NCBI GenBank assembly: GCA_021814855.1
Contig: JAKAHQ010000122.1
Location: 1 to 5,957, forward strand
DNA from: Bacteroidota bacterium
GTDB lineage: Bacteria; Bacteroidota; Ignavibacteria; Ignavibacteriales; Melioribacteraceae
Direction of reading: 5' to 3'
DNA length: 5,957 nucleotides
The position numbers and the translations under genes were made by a program. Positions 5,645 through 5,957 of the stretch are shown piece by piece. The notes below the pieces were generated by a model. The model made no database searches, was not told the DNA's origin, and saw only the letters and a program-made list of their open reading frames with translations. How positions within the stretch are numbered: position 1 is the stretch's first letter; the number at the start of each line of letters is the position of its first letter.

Positions 5645-5957
5645 ATGACAAAGCAGGAAGAAATAAGATATTTAGTTCATACGCTCGGCATTAAACCCGG
5701 TTTGATAGCAGAAAAACTTGGAATGAAAGTGCAGACATTCTCTTACCTTATTAATGAAAGTCCGCAATTCGACGACGATCTTTACAAACAAATCAAGCAA
5801 ATCATCGACGATTACCAGTTTGAGTTAAACCTATTTGATAACGAAACGAGCGAAAATTTGGATTTGTTCAGTGATGACCAAATTCAATTTGGTATTGGAG
5901 AACGAATTCGTCTTTTTGCAAAAAGAAAATACGGTACATTAAAAAAACTTGCCGAGG
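5645..5957 (+). CDS. Helix-turn-helix (XRE-like) transcriptional regulator, N-terminal part, truncated by window edge
   Basis: 104 codons are visible (MTKQEEIRYLVHTLGIKPG...), open to the right edge. Residues 7-55 look like a first helix-turn-helix: the LIAEKLGMKVQTFSYLIN segment (20-37) has the Ala, central Gly and recognition-helix spacing of the XRE/Cro type, followed by helix DLYKQIKQIIDDY. An acidic linker (56-82) leads to what appears to be the start of a second XRE domain, IGERIRLFAKRKYGTLKKLAE (84-104). Two tandem XRE-like domains would give an unusual DNA-binding arrangement; the C-terminus (for example a peptidase or sensor domain) is outside the window. The ATG at 5645 is the only start: the frame is open upstream to 5522 but has no ATG, GTG or TTG. 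No clear ribosome site is present. Divergent from the MATE gene with a 99-base gap before the leader ORF, it is a candidate local regulator, by inference only. Confidence 0.78.
   Translation, partial: MTKQEEIRYLVHTLGIKPGLIAEKLGMKVQTFSYLINESPQFDDDLYKQIKQIIDDYQFELNLFDNETSENLDLFSDDQIQFGIGERIRLFAKRKYGTLKKLAE

Noticed and set aside
1..5957. Defence system, CRISPR array, prophage or insertion sequence
   Set aside because: No direct-repeat array, transposase, integrase, nuclease or toxin-antitoxin pair is visible; gene content and composition look like stable chromosome.

Overview
This window looks like an ordinary chromosomal stretch from a moderately AT-rich Gram-negative bacterium. The Bacteroidota/Chlorobiota/Ignavibacteriota assemblage fits best. 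Pointers are a small secreted protein with the Bacteroidota-style fibronectin-III pattern (LDWQT..SETN..F.VERK...YRLR..D.DGS.SYS) and a Maf protein carrying GSPMDKAGAYGIQDDFGAVFVER, which I associate from memory with Chlorobi/Ignavibacteria-like genomes. Several genes have clear Shine-Dalgarno sites, which argues against a core Bacteroidetes genome. The lineage call is inference, not a search result.

Layout: all genes except the last lie on the minus strand, so transcription runs from high to low coordinates. At the right end (5645 to the edge) a plus-strand gene for a tandem helix-turn-helix regulator is truncated by the window. It is divergent from a MATE-family multidrug/sodium antiporter (5516-4134). 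A nine-codon leader ORF with a strong ribosome binding site overlaps the antiporter start. Next comes a 130-residue exported fibronectin-III-like protein (4081-3689), with its own near-consensus sigma-70 promoter placed so close that the mRNA would be almost leaderless. Then follow maf (3642-3064), a 181-base gap with a candidate promoter, and NADP-isocitrate dehydrogenase icd (2882-1632), ended by a palindromic terminator-like hairpin.

The left third is a second transcription unit: a YtxH-like membrane-anchored coiled-coil protein (1453-1034), a DUF948/YtxG-like protein 5 bases downstream (1028-648), and after 32 bases a TTG-initiated elongation-factor-G-like GTPase (615 to the left edge, incomplete). 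A candidate promoter lies just upstream of the YtxH-like gene, after the icd terminator.

Functionally these are housekeeping and envelope genes: TCA cycle (icd), nucleotide-pool sanitation or septation control (maf), efflux (MATE), a YtxH/YtxG envelope pair and a translational GTPase paralogue. I see no CRISPR array, transposase, RNA gene or defence system. No gene-free stretch exceeds 300 bases; the longest gaps are 181 and 178 bases. The most interesting points are regulatory: the MATE leader ORF, the nearly leaderless promoter, the shared promoter motif TA(C/G)TATTTTG and the icd 3' palindrome.
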